From J027 sp965215855 (lineage in GTDB: Bacteria > Chloroflexota > Anaerolineae > Aggregatilineales > J027), in assembly GCA_965215855.1 (NCBI GenBank), contig CBDCER010000003.1:1736001-1800000 (forward strand): a stretch of 64,000 bases of DNA. Direction: 5' to 3'. Under the pieces are notes generated by a model. The model saw only the letters and a program-made list of their open reading frames with translations. It searched no databases and was not told the DNA's origin. Shown here in pieces: positions 62,141 through 64,000 of the stretch (within the stretch, counting starts at the first letter, position 1; each line of letters begins with the position of its first letter). The position numbers and the translations under genes were made by a program.

Positions 62141-64000
62141 CTAGTAATTAATATTCGGTTCAACTCCTACGACAGTATCAGAAACATAGCCTATCCAGTG
62201 GCCCTCGGACATGTAGCGAGGATTACCTGAGTGTAGTAACCAGAACCATGTGTCCACCATATCCGGACTCCAAGTTGAAGGAGCAAGTTCTGACGGCATC
62301 ATATTATCCATCAATTCCCAGAATTGACTTGGGAATACGTAATTAGTAGGCGTGGATGCCCCTCTTCTGAACATCCAATTGCAGCGCCCGAAGTTATTGT
62401 TTTCATCTGTGATAATGTTGCCACACTCATCAAGCAACACTAGTAGCCTTGGATCCCAATTACGCCATCCTACACCATCGGAATACATGGAAATGACCTC
62501 ATCAGAAAACTCTGCTCCATGTGCTCCATACGTATTATCCCAAACGTACAGGGAATCTTCCTTGTCAAATAGGTAGCACAACCTGTTAACCTCAGACCGT
62601 GCGGCAGGTGTGTTCTCCGAATATTCTCTTGAGAGATACAATCCTATTAGATCAGAAACCAGGTCCTCTTCGGAAAAAGCTGAACGTCGCAGCCTTGGGA
62701 ATAAAGGTGCGTACAATCTGTTATACTGTGACAATTCAAAACGCTCATTGGCTTCTTTGAATATGCCTGCCACTAGGGGTTCAAATACCGCATAGAATTC
62801 TGGACTATTGACTAAAAAAGCATTTATGAAAGCGTAGTCATCTAGCAGGTGATCAGTGAATGGACCCTTTGACAGAGACATTGTGTATCTAATACCATAG
62901 TATAGAAAATGATAATCTCTAGCAGGACCATCCGCGAATTCTTTCACTAAACGAAGATTGTGGCGAAGCTGCGAAGCATTAAATGTTTGTACATGATCCC
63001 AATCAATCCACCCACATCGGCATGAGTATTGGACTCTGGGTGGGTTGCCATTTGCTATTTCGCTACGCGCGATCATCCCGCTCGGATCCACCAGATTGAC
63101 CACATTCCCGGCTACATACGCATACCGATTCAGCGACATCGCTTGTTGCAACACACCTTCCACCGGATCCAAACTTGGAAACGCGCCCAATGCCGGGTTG
63201 TAGTACCGCGCCCGGTGATACTGCAAGCCATTCGCATCCAGCATTTCGCCAGTGAAAGCAAATGGCACATCGAAAGCACCTTGTTCGCCAAACGGTACAC
63301 CATACGGCGCAAACAACCGCGATCCTTCTACATCAAAATCGCCATCTGCTTGCACTCGAACGCTTCCCAAACCGTCATTCACGGCCCAATGCCATACACC
63401 ACCGTTATCTTGCTGTGACAACAAGCCACGCTCATGTACGAAACGCTCAGTATTCGCGCCAGTCATCGCAGCGATAACCTTTGCCAGTCCCGGCTGCACA
63501 TCCAGCAGATAGTCGGTCACAACACCGCTGACCGTCTGTTGCACACGCTGGCCCAGGCCATTGTAAGCATAGCTACTGTCGCCAGCACCCAACAACCGCC
63601 CGGCTCTATCCCAACTGTAGGATAGTGTGCCATCAGCAGTCATCTGACCAGCGTCGTTGTAGGCAAAACCAGCATTCGAGATACGGTTGGCAGCATCGTA
63701 GGTGTGAGTCTGGCTGCTAAACGGCGACCCATTCACATTGACAACCTCACTGGTGCGGTTGCCAGCCACATCATAAGCAAACGTGTAGTCTCGCACAGGA
63801 TTGACCGCATCCCAGGCGGCGAAGTAGTCCGCTGCCAGCAAACGCGACAGGTCATCGTAGCTATAGTCAATGGCATGGCCGTCATAGGCGGTTTCCAATT
63901 GCTTGAACTCCAGCTTGAAACTCGTAGAGCTGGCTGGCACACAGGCCGTATTGCGTTCGGGACGGTTGCGGATCTCAACCACATGCAACCCCAATCGCGC
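62141..64000 (-). CDS. RHS cassette I: core (5' end outside window) plus tip of unknown type
   Basis: The frame is open to the window edge (Ala-Arg-Leu-Gly-Leu-His-Val-Val before the nominal TTG at 63994), so the core or a full-length RHS gene continues to the right. From that TTG it has 617 residues with VDPSG at 302-306. The tip (307-617) opens with Cys-Arg-Cys-Gly-Trp-Ile-Asp-Trp-Asp-His-Val (325-335) and later has Ala-Phe-Ser-Glu-Glu-Asp-Leu-Val-Ser-Asp-Leu-Ile-Gly-Leu-Tyr. This vaguely recalls DUF4056-like enzymes, but I cannot confirm it. The core is a mosaic of the cassette H and cassette D types. Confidence 0.83.
   Translation of the reverse strand, partial: ARLGLHVVEIRNRPERNTACVPASSTSFKLEFKQLETAYDGHAIDYSYDDLSRLLAADYFAAWDAVNPVRDYTFAYDVAGNRTSEVVNVNGSPFSSQTHTYDAANRISNAGFAYNDAGQMTADGTLSYSWDRAGRLLGAGDSSYAYNGLGQRVQQTVSGVVTDYLLDVQPGLAKVIAAMTGANTERFVHERGLLSQQDNGGVWHWAVNDGLGSVRVQADGDFDVEGSRLFAPYGVPFGEQGAFDVPFAFTGEMLDANGLQYHRARYYNPALGAFPSLDPVEGVLQQAMSLNRYAYVAGNVVNLVDPSGMIARSEIANGNPPRVQYSCRCGWIDWDHVQTFNASQLRHNLRLVKEFADGPARDYHFLYYGIRYTMSLSKGPFTDHLLDDYAFINAFLVNSPEFYAVFEPLVAGIFKEANERFELSQYNRLYAPLFPRLRRSAFSEEDLVSDLIGLYLSREYSENTPAARSEVNRLCYLFDKEDSLYVWDNTYGAHGAEFSDEVISMYSDGVGWRNWDPRLLVLLDECGNIITDENNNFGRCNWMFRRGASTPTNYVFPSQFWELMDNMMPSELAPSTWSPDMVDTWFWLLHSGNPRYMSEGHWIGYVSDTVVGVEPNINY

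Larger units (their letters stand above)
37391..64000 (-). repeat. Array of nine RHS core repeats
   Basis: Core ends (DPSG/DPTG) lie at 37391, 40277, 43762, 45682, 49651, 53033, 55908, 60509 and 63077. Each repeat is about 0.7-1.2 kb, highly similar in DNA, and encodes the segment from the beta-sandwich or YD repeats to Arg-Tyr-Ala-Tyr-Val-Ala-Gly-Asn-Val. Unique tips and immunity genes fill the gaps and look more AT-rich than the cores. The repeats provide homology for exchanging tips. Confidence 0.9.

Noticed and set aside
37391..64000. Repeats as a CRISPR array
   Set aside because: Repeat units are 0.7-1.2 kb coding sequences spaced by kilobases, nothing like 25-40 bp repeats with short spacers.

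Overview
The window looks like a chromosomal segment of an uncultured bacterium, most likely a Chloroflexota (Anaerolineae-type) lineage. This is an inference from the gene set: a VanW/YoaR-type protein, a Thr-Pro-rich SH3 lipoprotein, a DnaD-domain protein beside DnaB, paired B12-type radical SAM enzymes and large RHS proteins. No rRNA or other phylogenetic marker is present to prove it.

Positions 1-28600 are housekeeping DNA with compact operons. A minus-strand replication cluster (8943-3316) encodes an M23 peptidase, DnaB helicase carrying a 429-residue intein, a DnaD-domain protein and a helicase loader with two tandem AAA+ domains. A second minus-strand run (18827-11052) holds two B12-type radical SAM enzymes flanking two tiny membrane proteins, an FmdB-like protein, a response-regulator-like protein, an SDR epimerase and an N6-adenine methyltransferase, mostly overlapping or only a few bases apart. 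Plus-strand genes encode a peptide-binding protein, a VanW protein, a flippase, an SH3 lipoprotein, a HEAT-repeat membrane protein, a thioesterase and YifB. ClpB lies on the minus strand.

Positions 28648-36698 are an insertion-sequence island. A single AT-rich HNH-nuclease/TPR gene was hit by an IS4-type element (itself split by an IS630 element inside its catalytic YREK motif), by an IS5 element, and finally cut off by an IS3 element. Excising the first two at their target duplications restores one 340-codon frame exactly. An IS1182 element with a TCTATAT duplication then sits between the IS3 and the RHS region.

Positions 36699-64000 are an array of nine RHS toxin cassettes (A to I), all on the minus strand. 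Each has the same RHS core of about 300-400 residues ending in a DPSG motif, then a unique C-terminal tip of 230-360 residues. Eight are followed by a candidate immunity gene; the one belonging to cassette A is missing. Immunity candidates fall into two classes: secreted beta-propeller proteins (after tips C, E, F, H) and membrane or lipoproteins (after B, D, G, I). Most cores are cut at a different 5' point just after the previous immunity gene and lack a convincing start, whereas every immunity gene has a good ribosome-binding site. The array therefore reads as a bank of mostly silent toxin tips with expressible immunity genes, feeding a full-length RHS gene presumably located beyond the right edge. 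A stem-loop lies between toxin and immunity in all eight pairs. Identical tracts shared between distant cores show recent gene conversion, and a MITE-like 259-bp element occupies the same core position in two cassettes.
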